NCBI RefSeq assembly: GCF_004664715.2
Contig: NC_051083.1
Location: 115,392,534-115,456,533 of the forward strand
DNA from: Peromyscus leucopus
Lineage: Eukaryota; Chordata; Mammalia; Rodentia; Cricetidae
Reading direction: 5' to 3'
Length of the DNA stretch: 64,000 nt
Position numbers and translations under genes: made by a program. Numbering within the stretch: the stretch's first letter is position 1; every line of letters starts with the position of its first letter. Under the pieces are notes generated by a model that was given only the letters and a program-made list of their open reading frames with translations, did no database searches and was not told the origin of the DNA. Below are positions 36,701 to 47,063 of this stretch, piece after piece.

Positions 36701-37540
36701 CCTCTGTCATCATGTCCCATAAAGTTAGGTATGTTATGCATTCATTTTCATTGAATTCTAGGAAGTCCTTGGTTTCTCTCTTTATTTCTGCCTTGAGAGA
36801 GTAGTCAATTGGCAGGGAGCTGCTGAGTTTCCATGAGGTTCTATGCTTTATGTTGTATCTGTTGGTGCTGGTATCCAGCTTTAATCTGTGGTGGTGTGGT
36901 AGGGTACAGGGGATTATTTCAATTTCCTTGTATGTGTTGGGACTTGCTTTGTAACTGAGTATGTGGTGAATTTTGGAGAATGTTCTGTGAGGTGCTGAGA
37001 AAAAAATATATTCTTTCATGTTTGGGTGAAATGTTCTGTAGATATCTGTTAGGTCCATTTGATTCATAATGTCTGTTAGCTCCAATATGTCTCTGTTTAG
37101 TTTTGTCTGGATGGTCTGCCCATTGGTGAGAGTGGGGTATTGAAGTCTACCACTATAAATGTGTGAGGTTTGATATGTGATTAAAGCCTCAGTAATGTTC
37201 CTTTTACAAATGTTGGTGCCCTTGCATTAGTACATAGATGTTAAGAATTAAAATGTCATCTTGGTGGATTTTTACTTTGATGACTATGAAATGCCCTTCT
37301 CCATCTCTTTTGACTAAATTTGGTTTGAAATCTATTTTATTGGATATTAGAATAGCTACACCAGGTTGATTCTTACATAATTTTTCTTGGAAAATCTGAT
37401 GTAATGTCTGTCTTTGATGTTGAAGTGTGTTTCTTGCATGTAGCATAATGATTGATTAAGTTTTCATATCCATTCCTTTAGTCCATGTCTTTTTATTAGG
37501 GAATTTAGTCCATTGATACTGAGCCATATTAATGACCAAT
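33725..37540 (-). pseudogene. L1 ORF2 remnant, broken
   Basis: Minus-strand blocks include the endonuclease to RT region at 36573-37085 ('[19 protein letters not shown]'), an RT block at 35533-35733, a further RT block at 35366-35671 carrying 'LLFVDDMRVYISD', and the C-terminal end at 33725-33916. The RT motif reads FVDD where sister copies have FADD, so the catalytic Asp pair is kept in this fragment. Frameshifts and stops between blocks make the gene non-functional. The endonuclease start lies near 37540, beside the alternating TG/CG tract. Confidence 0.85.
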
Positions 37541-37580
37541 GATTGTTAATTCCTGGTGTTTTGGTGGTGGTGGTGGTGGT

Positions 37581-37655
37581 TGTGTATATGTATGTGTGTG
37601 TGCGTGTGCATGTGTGTGCGCACGCACACACGTACGCGCGCATGTATGTGTATGT
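37581..37655. repeat. 75-bp alternating purine-pyrimidine tract (Z-DNA candidate)
   Basis: Every step from 37581 to 37655 alternates pyrimidine and purine, mixing TG, CG and TA steps. It includes the segments GTGTGCGCACGCACAC and GTACGCGCGCATG, which are also near-palindromic. It sits in the spacer between ORF1 and ORF2 of the minus-strand L1 and is absent from the equivalent place in the L1 at 1-5726 (about 4100). (GGT)n precedes it and (GTAT)n follows it. Confidence 0.9.
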
Positions 37656-37749
37656 TATGTGTATATGTGTGTATGTATGTATGTATGTATGTGCGTGTGT
37701 TTCCCTTGTTTGGATTTTGCTGGTGTTTTTATGGGTGTAGTTAACCTCC

Positions 37750-38126
37750 TTGGGTTAGAATTTTCCTTCTAGCACCTTCTATAGGACTGTATTTGTGGAT
37801 AGATACTGGGCAAATTTGACTTTGTCATGGGATGTCTTCTTTTCTCCATCTATCGTGATTGAAAGTTTTGCTGGGTATAGTAATCTGGGCTGGCATCTAT
37901 GGTCTCTTTGAGTCTGTGAGATGTCTGTCCTTCTGGCTTTTAAGAATGCCTGTTAAGAAGTCAGGAGTAATTCTAATAGGTCTGTCTTTATATTTTACTT
38001 AGCCTTTTTCCATTACAGCTTTTAGTATTCTTTCTTTGTTCTGTATATTTAGTCTTTTGATTATTATGTGGCAAGGGGACTTTCTTTTCTCATCCAATCT
38101 ATTTGGTATTCTGTAAGATTCTTGTA
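37750..38126 (-). pseudogene. L1 ORF1 C-terminal remnant (interrupted)
   Basis: Minus-strand sequence around 37999-38126 reads the ORF1 segment 'QESYRIPNRLD' ... 'IIIKRLNIQNKERILKA', between the RRM and C-terminal domains. The N-terminal part of the same ORF1 lies at 44727-45400, on the other side of the inserted L1. Confidence 0.8.
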
Positions 38127-39120
38127 CACTATACAGGCTCAGCGGTGGCCCACAGAGGTAGACAGGCCCAGCGGCAGCCCGCAGAGGTAGGCGGGCCAGG
38201 CGGTGGAGACAAGCAGATGCAGGTAGGCCCGCTGCAGTGGCCTGCAGAGGTAGACAGGCCCGGCAACGGCGGCCCACAGGGACATTCAGGCCCGGCAGCA
38301 GCTGGCAGAGACATACAGGCCCAGCGGCGGCCCACAGAGGTAGACAGGCCTGGTGGTGGAGACAAGCAGACTCAGGTAGGCCTGTGGCGGCCTGCAGAGG
38401 TAGACAGGCCCGGCGGCAGCGGCCGACAGGGACATTCTGGCCCAGCGGCAGTACGCAGAGGTAGACTGGCCTGGTGGCAGTGACAAGCAGAGGTAGGTAA
38501 GCCAGCGGCGGCAGCTGGCAGCTGACAGAAACACACAGGCCTGGTGGTGGCCCACAGAGGCAGACAGACCCAGTGGCAGCTGACAGGGACATACAGGCCC
38601 AACAGCGGACCACAGAGGTAGACAGGCCAGGCCATGGAGACAAGCAGACGCAGCATGGAACAGGGACGCCTCTAACCCCAACACCCGGGGAGGAAGCTAT
38701 CTCTGTGGGATGGAACAAGAATGAATCTGAACACTCCGTCTGAGGACAACCCAGGGCCCAGCTGCTGATCCTGCAAAACCCAACAACTTGGAGGTGTTGG
38801 TGAGACTACCCCGCTCAACTGAAACCCATCTGGGAGAGGATTCAGATGCCTACAGTCTGAAGTCTGAAGAAACAATATCAGCTGAGGAGTTGACGAATGA
38901 ACAAATCGTGACCTGGGAACACAGAAGAAGGGGCTGCCAGCCACTAAACCAGATCACCAGAATCATAAGTATATACTTCACCAACTGAGATCACCTGCCC
39001 CTGAAGAAATAGCCCAATAGCACCAATTTAACCAAGAATTTCTACTAAACCAGGACTAAAAATTAGAACAAGAGAGGCACTCTCAGACACAGATAACACC
39101 TGCACCGCACAGAGGAAGAG
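38127..39120 (+). promoter_or_regulatory. GC-rich L1 5'UTR built from ~30-bp repeats, then a unique tether
   Basis: The part at 38135-38640 is made of about 30-bp units around the core GCAGAGGTAGACAGGCC, with core copies near 38152, 38182, 38245, 38334, 38395, 38455, 38487, 38554 and 38614 (spacings of about 30, 60 or 90 bp). It is strongly GC-rich with several CpGs, in contrast to the AT-rich surroundings. The part at 38640-39120 is non-repetitive and leads into ORF1. By position it is the internal RNA polymerase II promoter. It shows no similarity to the 5'UTRs at 5250-5726 or 46880-47312. Confidence 0.8.
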
Positions 39121-40313
39121 ATGAGTAGATGCCAGTGCAAAAATACAGGCAACAATATAAAGACCTATATGGCAACATCAGAACTTAGTGATTCTACACC
39201 TGAAAGACCTGAACATACCATGACAGAAGAAACAGAAGAAATCAACCCTAAAAATGACTTTAAGAAGATGATAGAGGCCCTTAAAGAAGAAATAAAACAT
39301 TCCCTCAAAGAGGAAATAAAAACTTTCCTTAAAGAGGAAATGAAAAACTTCATTAAAGAGGGAAAAAAAACTTCCCTTAAAGAGGAAATGAAAAATTCCA
39401 TTAAAGAGGAAATAAAAAAACTCCCTTAAAGAAATGGAAGAAAAAAACAAACAAAAAATGGGAAGAAATAAAAGAAAGCCAAGAAAAAGCAATTAAACAG
39501 ATGAAAGAAACATTCCAAGATCTGAAAAATGGATTTGAGACAATAAAGAAAACACATGCTGAGGGAATGCTGGAAATAGAAATCCTGACTAAAGGAACAG
39601 GAACTACAGAAACAAGCATAACCAGCCAATTAAAAGAGATGGAACAGAGAATCTCTGACACTGAAGACACAATAGAGAAAATAGATTTGTCAGTCAAAGA
39701 AAACACTAAAGACAAAAAAGTCGTAACACAAAATGTCCAGGAAATTTGGGACACCATAAAAAGACCAAACCTAAGAATAATAGGGATAGAAGAAGGAGAA
39801 GAATACCAACTCAAAGGCACAGAAAATATATTCAACAAAATCATAGAAAAAAACTTTCCTAACCTAAAGAAAGAAATACCTATGAAGATACAAGAAGCTT
39901 ACAGAACACCGAATAAGCTGGATCAAAAAAAAAAAAAGTCCCCTCACCACATAATAATCAAAACACTAAACACACAGAACAAAGAAAAAATATTAAGAGC
40001 CGCAAAGGAAAAAGACCAAGTAACATATAAAGGCAAACCCATCAGAATAACACCAGACTATTCAAAAGAGACTATGAAAGCTAGAAGATCATGGACAAAT
40101 CTCATGCAGACACTAAGAGACCACGGATGCCAACCCAGATTATTATACCCAGCAAAACTCTCAATCACCATAAGCAGAGTAAACAAAATATTCCAGGATA
40201 AAACCAGATTTAATCAATACCTGTCCACAAACCCAGCCCTACAGAAAGCACTAGAAGGGAAAAGCCAACCCAAAGAAACTAAACACATCCATGAAAAATC
40301 AAGAAATAGATAA
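39121..40313 (+). pseudogene. L1 ORF1 (RNA-binding chaperone), near-complete but frameshifted
   Basis: ORF1p trimerises through a coiled coil and packages L1 RNA. The start at 39121 ('MSRCQCKNT') matches the sister copies. Residues 1-102 (39121-39429) include an N-terminal acidic stretch and then six 8-residue Lys/Glu-rich repeats. The frame is lost in an A-run near 39412-39420 and needs a second shift in another A-run near 39441. It is then open from before 39501 to 40313, a 270-codon stretch with the end of the coiled coil, the RRM-like domain ('IIGIEEGEEYQLKGTENIF') and the C-terminal domain ('IIIKTLNTQNKEKIL', 'YQ'-rich 'TRFNQYLSTNPALQKALEGK'). Only the repeat end is broken, so the disruption is recent. 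Confidence 0.92.
39281..39431 (+). repeat. 24-bp tandem repeat in ORF1 coiled coil (8-residue units)
   Basis: The TTAAAG (or TCAAAG) core recurs at 39281, 39305, 39329, 39353, 39377, 39401 and 39426, exactly 24 bp apart except the last step, which is 25. The peptide units read LKEEIKHS, LKEEIKTF, LKEEMKNF, IKEGKKTS, LKEEMKNS, IKEEIKKL. The one-base excess in the last unit is the frameshift in the A-run. ORF1 copies elsewhere in the window have only one or two such units. Confidence 0.95.
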
Positions 40314-40374
40314 TCCCACACCAGCATACACCACAGAAGGACAACACAACACAACCACAAAAAAATAACAGGAA

Positions 40375-43300
40375 TTAACAATCACTGGTCATTAATATCC
40401 CTCAATATTAACGGTCTCAACTCACCTATATAAAGACACAGGCTAACAGAATGGATAAGAAAACAGGATCCATCCATCTGCTGCCAACACACCTTAACTT
40501 CAAAGACAGACACTACTTCTGAGTAAAGGGCTGGGAAAAGGCTTTCCAAGCAAATGGACCTAAGAAACAAGCTGGTGTAGCTATCCTAATATCTAATAAA
40601 ATAGACTTCAAACTAAAATCAATCAAAAGAGATCAGGATGGACATTACAAATTTCTCAGGGGAAAAATCCACCAAGATGAAGTCTCGATTCTAAACATTT
40701 ATGCTCCAAATACAAAAGCACCCACATTAATAAAAGAAACACTACTAAAGTTTAAAACACAGATCAAACCCCACACATTAGTAGTGGGAGATTTTAACAC
40801 ACCACTCTCACCAAAAGACAGATCTACCAGACTGAAACTTAACAAAGAAATAAAGGACCTAACAGATGTTGTGACTCAAGTGGACTTAATAGATATCTAA
40901 AGAACATTCCATCCTAACACAAAAGAATATACCTTCTTCTCAGCACCCCATAGAACCTTCTCAAAAATTGACCATATGCTTGGACACAAAACAAATCTCA
41001 ACAGATACAAAAAATTGGAATAACCTCCTGTATCTTATCAAACCACCATGCCTTAAAGTTAGACCTCAACAACAAAAATTATAGAAAACCCACAAACTCA
41101 TGGAAACTGAATAATGCCCACCTGAAACATCAATGGGTCAAGGAAGAAATGAAAACAGAAATTAAAGAGTTCCTAGAATTCAATGAAAATGAAAATACAA
41201 CATACCCAAACTTATGGGACACTATGAAAGCAGTGCTAAGAGGAAAATTCATAGTTCTAAATGCACACATAAAGAAAATGGAGCAATCCCATACCAATGA
41301 ATTAACAGCACAACTGAAAGCTCTAGAACAAAAAGAAACAAACTCACCCAGGAGAAATAGACACCAGGAAATAATCAAATTGAGGGCTGAAATCAACAAA
41401 ATAGAAAACAACAGAACAATACAAAAAAATCAATGAAACAAAGGGTTGGTTCTTTGAAAAATCAACAAGATAGACAAACCCCTAGCCAAATTAACCAGAA
41501 GGCAAAAAGAGAGCACCCAAATTAACAAAATCAGAAATGAAAAGGGAGACATAACAACAGACAACAAGGAAATCCAGAGAATCATCAGATCATACTTCAA
41601 AAACCTGTACTCCACAAAAATGGAAAACCAGGAAGAAATGGACAATTTTCTGGATAAATACCACATACCAAAATTAAATCAAGACCAGATAAACCATTTA
41701 AATAGACCAATAACTCCTAAAGAAATAGAAACAGTCATAAAAAGTCTCCCAACCAAAAAAAGCCCAGGACCAGATAGTTTCAGTGCAGAATTCTACCAGA
41801 CTTTCAAGGAAGAACTAATACCAATCCTCTTCAAAGTGTTCCACACAATAGAAACAGAAGGAACACTACCAAACTCTTTTTATGAGGCTACAATTACCCT
41901 GATACCCAAACCACACAAAGATGCAACAAAGAAAGAGAACTACAGACCAATCTCCCTCATGAACATTGATGCAAAAATACTCAACAAAATATTGGCAAAC
42001 CGAATCCAAGAATATATCAAAACAATCATCCATCACAACCAAGTAGGATTCATCCCAGGGATGCAAGGATGGTTCAACATACGAAAATCAGTCAATGTAA
42101 TACACCATATAAACAAACTGAAAGAAAAAAAACCACATGATCATCTCCTTAGATGCTGAAAAAGCCTTTGACAAAATCCAACACCCCTTCATGATAAAGG
42201 TCTTAGAAAGATCAGGAATACAAGGAACACTTCTAATCATAATAAAAGCAATTTATAGCAAGCCAACAGCAAACATCAAATTAAATGGAGAGAAACTCAA
42301 AGCAATACCACTAAATTCAGGAACAAGACAAGGCTGTCCACTCTCCCCATATTTATTCAATATAGTACTAGAAGTTCTAGCTAGAGCAATAAGACAACAA
42401 AAGGAGATCAAAGGGATACAAATTGGCAAGGAAGAAGTCAAACTTTCACTATTTGCAGATGATATGATAGTATACATAAGTGACCCCAAAAACTCTACCA
42501 GGGAACTCCTACAGCTGATAAACTCCTTCAGTAAAGTGGCAGGATACAAGATCAACTCAAAAAAATCAGTAGCCCTCCTATACACAAATGATAAAGGGCT
42601 GAGAAAGAAGTCAGAGAAACATCACCCTTTACAATAGCCACAAATACTATAAAATACCTTGGGATAACACTAACTAAATAAGTGAAGGACCTTTTTGATA
42701 AGAACTTTAAATCTCTAAAGAAAGAAATTGAAGAAGATATCAGAAAATGGAACGATCTCCCATGCTCATGGATAGGTAGGATTAACATATAAAAATGGCA
42801 ATCTTACCAAAAGCAATCTACAGATTCAGTGCAATCCCCATCAAAATCCCAACACAATTCTTCACAGACTTGGAAAGAAAAATACTCAACTTTATATGGA
42901 AAAACAAAAGATCCAGGATAGCTAAAAGAATCCTATACGATAAAGCAACCCTTGGAGGCATCACCATCCCTGACCTCAAACTCTACTATAGAGCTATAGT
43001 AATAAAAACAGCTTGGTACTGGTATAAAAACCAACATACGGAACAATGGAATCGAATTGAAGACCCTGACATTAATCCATGCCCATATGAACACTTGGTC
43101 TTTGATAAAAAAAAAAAAAGCCAAAACTATACAATGGAAAAAAGAAAGTATCTGCAACAAATGGTGCTGGCATAACTGGATGTCAATATGTAAAAGATTA
43201 CAAATAGATCCATATCTGTCACCATGCACAAAACTCAAGTCCAAGTGGATCAAAGACCTGAACATAAATCCAGTTACACTAAACTTAATAGAAAAGAAAG

Positions 43301-44184
43301 TAGGAAGCACTCTTGAATGCATTGGCACCGGAGACCTTTTCCTAAATAAAACACCAACAGCACAGACCCTGAGCACAACAATTAATAAATGGGACCTCTC
43401 AAAACTGAGAAGCTTTTGCAGGGCAAAAGACACAGTCAATAAGACAAAAAGACAGCCAACAGAATGGGAAAAGTTCTTCACCAACCCCACATCTGACAGA
43501 GGATTGATCTCCACAGTATATAAAGAACTCTAGAAACTAGACATCAAAATACTGAACAGTCCAATTAAAAAATGGGCTAAAGAGCTAAACAGAGAATTCA
43601 CAAAACAAGAAACACAAATGGCTGAAAGACATTTAAAGAAATGCTCAACATCCTTAATCATCAGAGAAATGCAAATCAAAATGACTCTGAGATACCACCT
43701 TACACCTGTCAGAATGGCTACGATCAAAAACACCAATGACAGCCAATGTTGGAGAGGATGTGGAGCAAAGGGAACACTCCTCCACTGTTGGTGGGAATGT
43801 AAACTTGTACAACCACTGTGAAAATCAGTATGGCGGTTTCTCAGAAAATTAGGAATCGAACTACCTCAAGACCCAGCCATCCCACTCTTGGGCATATACC
43901 CAAGGAATGCTGATTCATACCATAAAGATACATGCTCAGGTATGTTCATAGCAGCACTATTTATAATAGCCAGAAACTGGAAACAACCTAGATCCCCATC
44001 AACAGAAGAATGGATGGAAAATATGTGGTACATATACACAATGGAGTACTACTCAGCAGAGAAAAACAATGAAAGCATGAAATTTGCAGGCAAATGGATG
44101 GAACTAGAAAAAATCATCCAGAGTGAGGTAACCCAAACCCAGAAAGACAGTCATGGTATGTACTCACTCATAAGTGGATTCTAG
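40375..44184 (+). pseudogene. L1 ORF2 (endonuclease-reverse transcriptase), full span but broken
   Basis: The frame begins near 40375 in the usual 'NHW' context and meets a stop at 40431-40433. The endonuclease region (about 40400-41050) keeps the GDFN motif near 40790 and an 'IDHMLGHK'-like block. The RT appears at 41620-42159 ('[11 protein letters not shown]', '[19 protein letters not shown]') and at 42137-42637, with the catalytic FADD at residues 106-109 of that open stretch (42452-42463). A frameshift in an A8-run near 42123-42131 separates the two. Later blocks at 42795-43175, 43057-43533, 43618-43821 (Cys-rich) and 43888-44184 complete the C-terminus. At least five breaks make it inactive. 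A -1 or +1 change in homopolymers explains several of them. Confidence 0.92.
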
Positions 44185-44714
44185 ATATAAAATAAAGAAC
44201 AACCAGACCACAACCCATAGAACCATAGAGGCTATATATATAGTATGGAGGTCCCTAGGACGACTGTGGCTTATAATAAATTTTGGTTCTACTCAATTAT
44301 TGAAAAAAATAGCCAAATGAATGGAAACACATGAACTATGAACCAAAGGCTGAGGGGCCCCCAGCTGGATCAGGCCCTCTGAATAGGTGAGACAGTTGAA
44401 TGGCTTGATCAGTTTGGGAGGCAACTAGGCAGTGGGTCCAAGTCCTGTGCTCATTGCATGAGTTGGCTGTTTGAAACCTGGAGCTTATGCAGGGACACTT
44501 GGCTCAGTCTGAGAGGAAGGGACTGGACCTGCCTGGACTGAGTCTACCAGGTTGATTGCAGTCCTCAGGGGAGGACTTGCCCTGGAGGAAGTGGGAATGG
44601 GGGGTAAGCTGAGGGTAAGGGGAGGAGGTGGGAGGGGGGAGAATAGGGAAACCCATGGCTGATATGTAGAACTGAATGGTGTTGTAAAATAAAATTAAAA
44701 AAATTTAAAAAATA
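44185..44714 (+). other. L1 3'UTR and A-rich tail
   Basis: This is the young-subfamily 3'UTR (CCTAGGACGACTGTGGCTTA near 44253). It has a purine-rich G-run tract at about 44590-44650, which is typical of L1 3'UTRs, and an A-rich tail with T interruptions at 44685-44714. The same 3'UTR occurs at 59634-60165 and, reversed, at 5752-6647. Confidence 0.9.
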
Positions 44715-44726
44715 AAGATTCTTGTA

Positions 44727-45640
44727 TGCTTATAAGAAAGTTTTCTTTAGGTTAAGAAATTTTCTCTTTGATTTTGTGAAATATATTTTCTGGGATTCTT
44801 CTCCTTTTTCTATCCTTATTACTCTTAGCTTTGGTCTTTCCATAGTAACCTAGATGTTTTGCAAAGTAACCTGCATGTTTTGTGTTGGGAATTTTTAAAT
44901 TTAACATTTTCTTTGACCAATGAATCTATTTCTTCTATAGTATCTTCAACACAGGAGATTCTCTCTTCCATCTCTTGTATTCTGTTGGTAATGCTTTGTG
45001 TCTGTAGTCCCTGTTCACTTACCTAGATTTTACATTTCCAGAATTCCCTCAGATTATACTTTTTTGTTGCTTCTATTTCCGTTTTCATGTCTTCAATAGT
45101 TTCCTTCACCTGTTTGTTTGTTCTTGCCTTTTTTTTTTTTTTTTGCATTCTTTAAGGGATTCATTGGTTTCCTACAATTTTTTCTTCGTCTTTCTCTCAA
45201 TTTCCTTAAGATACTTTTAAAATCTCCTCCTTAAGGACCTATATCATTTTCTTAAATTTTGTTTTAAGGTCATTTTCTTGTGCTTCAGCTGCATTGGATT
45301 ATTCAGATCTTGCTGCTCTGAGATAGCTGGGTTAAGGTAGTGTCATACTGACCTTCTGTGTATTGTTTTCTTACACTGGCATTTAGGCATCTGGGCTTGG
45401 GATGATAATAGATCTAGATGTTGATTTCTGAGTTTGTCTTTGTTGGAAGGGTGTTTTGTTCTTTGGTTTCTGTTTACTCTTTGGTCTTCTAGTCTTTGTG
45501 GCCTGGATTTCTGGCGGTCTACATAACCTCTGTTCCATTAGGGAGTCTCTGTTCAAGTAGGAGACTGGACTTTTAAAGGCTATCTTTGCTTTATGTACAG
45601 CAGGACTTTGCTGTTCTTCTGACTGTTATGGCCTACAACT
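44727..45640 (-). mobile_element. Long L1, minus strand, right part (ORF1 N-terminal part, 5'UTR-like)
   Basis: It continues the L1 interrupted at 38126. The minus strand reads degraded ORF1 RRM and coiled-coil sequence up to about 45400, then 5'UTR-like sequence to about 45640. A long T-run at 45127-45144 lies within the coiled-coil region. The 5' boundary is approximate. Confidence 0.75.
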
Positions 45641-45689
45641 TAATAGCAGAAATCTGCCCAGGTTAAATGAATTTTTAAAAATGTTTTTA

Positions 45690-45860
45690 AAATTAAATTT
45701 ATGTATTTATTTATGATGTGTGTGTATGTGTTAAATGTGTGGGATGGGTGTGCACAATAATAAAAACAACGCTTGGTAGTTGTTTGTTTCTTCTTCAACC
45801 ATGGAACCCCCATGAATCTACTATACATCACCAGCCTTGGCAGCAAGTGCCTTTGTCTGA
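45690..45860 (-). mobile_element. B3A-like SINE fragment, minus strand
   Basis: ATTTATGTATTTATTTATGA plus CATCACCAGCCTTGGCAGCA and AGTGCCTTTG resemble the reverse complement of a tRNA-derived B3A-type SINE. The middle is altered. Confidence 0.55.
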
Positions 45861-45879
45861 TGTCCTTAATTGCATTTTT

Positions 45880-46870
45880 TACTTACATTTTGTTTACAAT
45901 GGGTTTATTGGTGTAGAACCACATTGAGTGTCATGCAATATTTGTATAATGCATTTTCACTATTCATTTATTTATTATTGGACACATACTTCTAAGATAA
46001 TTTATCCTTTGTAAATAATGCTCCAGTGACCATGAGAGGTACAGTTGTCACTTTGGCATATTGATCTTTTTTGTAAAGAACGACAAGTATTTATTCTTAT
46101 TTAAAATAAAAAAATCTCTATAATGAAAAATTGAGAGAATGCAAAAGCAAATAGTAAACTGAGAGACAGGATGTTGGTAATACATGTTTGGAGAAATGAT
46201 TCACAAATAGAATACATAATGAAACACTTCAAATCACCTCAGAAGAAAACACCTACCAGCTGAGTTTCAAAATTATCAAAGACATGAATAGGCACATTAG
46301 TAAAAGAAATCCAAATACTAATAAACCTTTACAAATATATTCAGCATTCAAGGAAGGGCAAAATAACATGAGACATTTCTTAATATCTGTCTAATTTTAG
46401 AATGACAGTAATTAAGAGAACTGATTATTCCCAAAGTAAGTGAAAATACATAAAAACAAAATCTCTTATAGCATTTATAAACTTGCAAGAATTTTTTAGA
46501 AATTTATTTAACAGTATAATGTTCTGGATGCATATCTTTGGGATATATATTCAACAGTTGCACTTTTAGATTATATAACAATAATATTATTAGCTTTTTG
46601 GAGTCCCTTCTAGTTTTTACAAAAGCAATATTAATATACATATTACTTTTTCATTTCTCAAGACAGTATACAAGGGCTTCCTTTTCTTCCTATCTTTCCC
46701 AACACTTCTTTTTTTATTTTATGGAAATAATCCTTCTAAGATATTAAGTGATATGACAATGTGGATTTCCCATTTATTTCCCTTACACGTAGTGACAATC
46801 AGAATTTTTCATATATATGTTGGCTATTGATATGCATTTTCCATTCCCCTTCCTGCATATGTGGTTATTT
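45880..46870. mobile_element. Ancient L1M-like fragments in both orientations
   Basis: The segments at 45880-46085 and about 46530-46800 read old L1 ORF2 sequence on the minus strand (for example TTTATTATTGGACACATACT and GACAGTATACAAGGGCTTCC). Between them, about 46100-46440 reads L1 ORF2 on the plus strand (CACTTCAAATCACCTCAGAAG-like, GGCAAAATAACATGAGAC). The two outer pieces look like parts of one element split by the middle one. Confidence 0.5.
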
Positions 46871-46879
46871 AATTAAATT

Positions 46880-47010
46880 TGCTGGACCCAACCACTGTCC
46901 AAGACTGTAGATTCTACCTGAGACAGAGCCCACCTATGCCGATTGGACAAAGAGGTGAGTCTTTGTTCTCCTACCCTATCACCCCAGCCTCTAGGCTTTG
47001 GGACCAGGGG

Positions 47011-47063
<53 letters not shown>

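Larger units (their letters stand above)
32757..38126 (-). mobile_element. Long L1, minus strand, left part (3'UTR, ORF2, end of ORF1)
   Basis: Lx-type 3'UTR (32757-33720), ORF2 (about 33725-37540) and the C-terminal part of ORF1 (about 37750-38126) follow in reverse. It is cut at 38126 by the plus-strand L1 and resumes at 44727 with the rest of ORF1 and a 5'UTR-like end near 45640. The total length of the two parts is about 6.3 kb, close to full length. Decay of the ORFs shows it is older than the insertion inside it. Confidence 0.88.
38127..44714 (+). mobile_element. Full-length young L1, plus strand, inserted in an older L1
   Basis: It has all parts in order: a GC-rich 5'UTR (38127-39120), ORF1 (39121-40313), ORF2 (about 40375-44184), a 3'UTR (44185-44680) and an A-rich tail to 44714. 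The 12-bp duplication AAGATTCTTGTA at 38115-38126 and 44715-44726 is perfect. It sits inside ORF1 of the opposite-strand L1. Although full length, ORF1 has frameshifts in A-runs and ORF2 has many breaks, so autonomous mobility looks lost. Its 3' 1.9 kb is nearly the same as 58237-60165 and 5727-7633. Confidence 0.95.

Noticed and set aside
38103..38483. 126-codon plus-strand frame in the L1 5'UTR
   Set aside because: It is made of the GC-rich repeats and has no domain. Several frames are open at once because stop codons are rare in this composition.
38135..38640. Regular ~30-bp repeats that could suggest a CRISPR array
   Set aside because: There are no distinct spacers, the units vary continuously, the setting is a mammalian L1 5'UTR, and there are no cas genes.
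39501..40313. 270-codon ORF1 stretch as an intact gene
   Set aside because: It lacks the start and most of the coiled coil, which lie in other frames, so it is part of a frameshifted ORF1.
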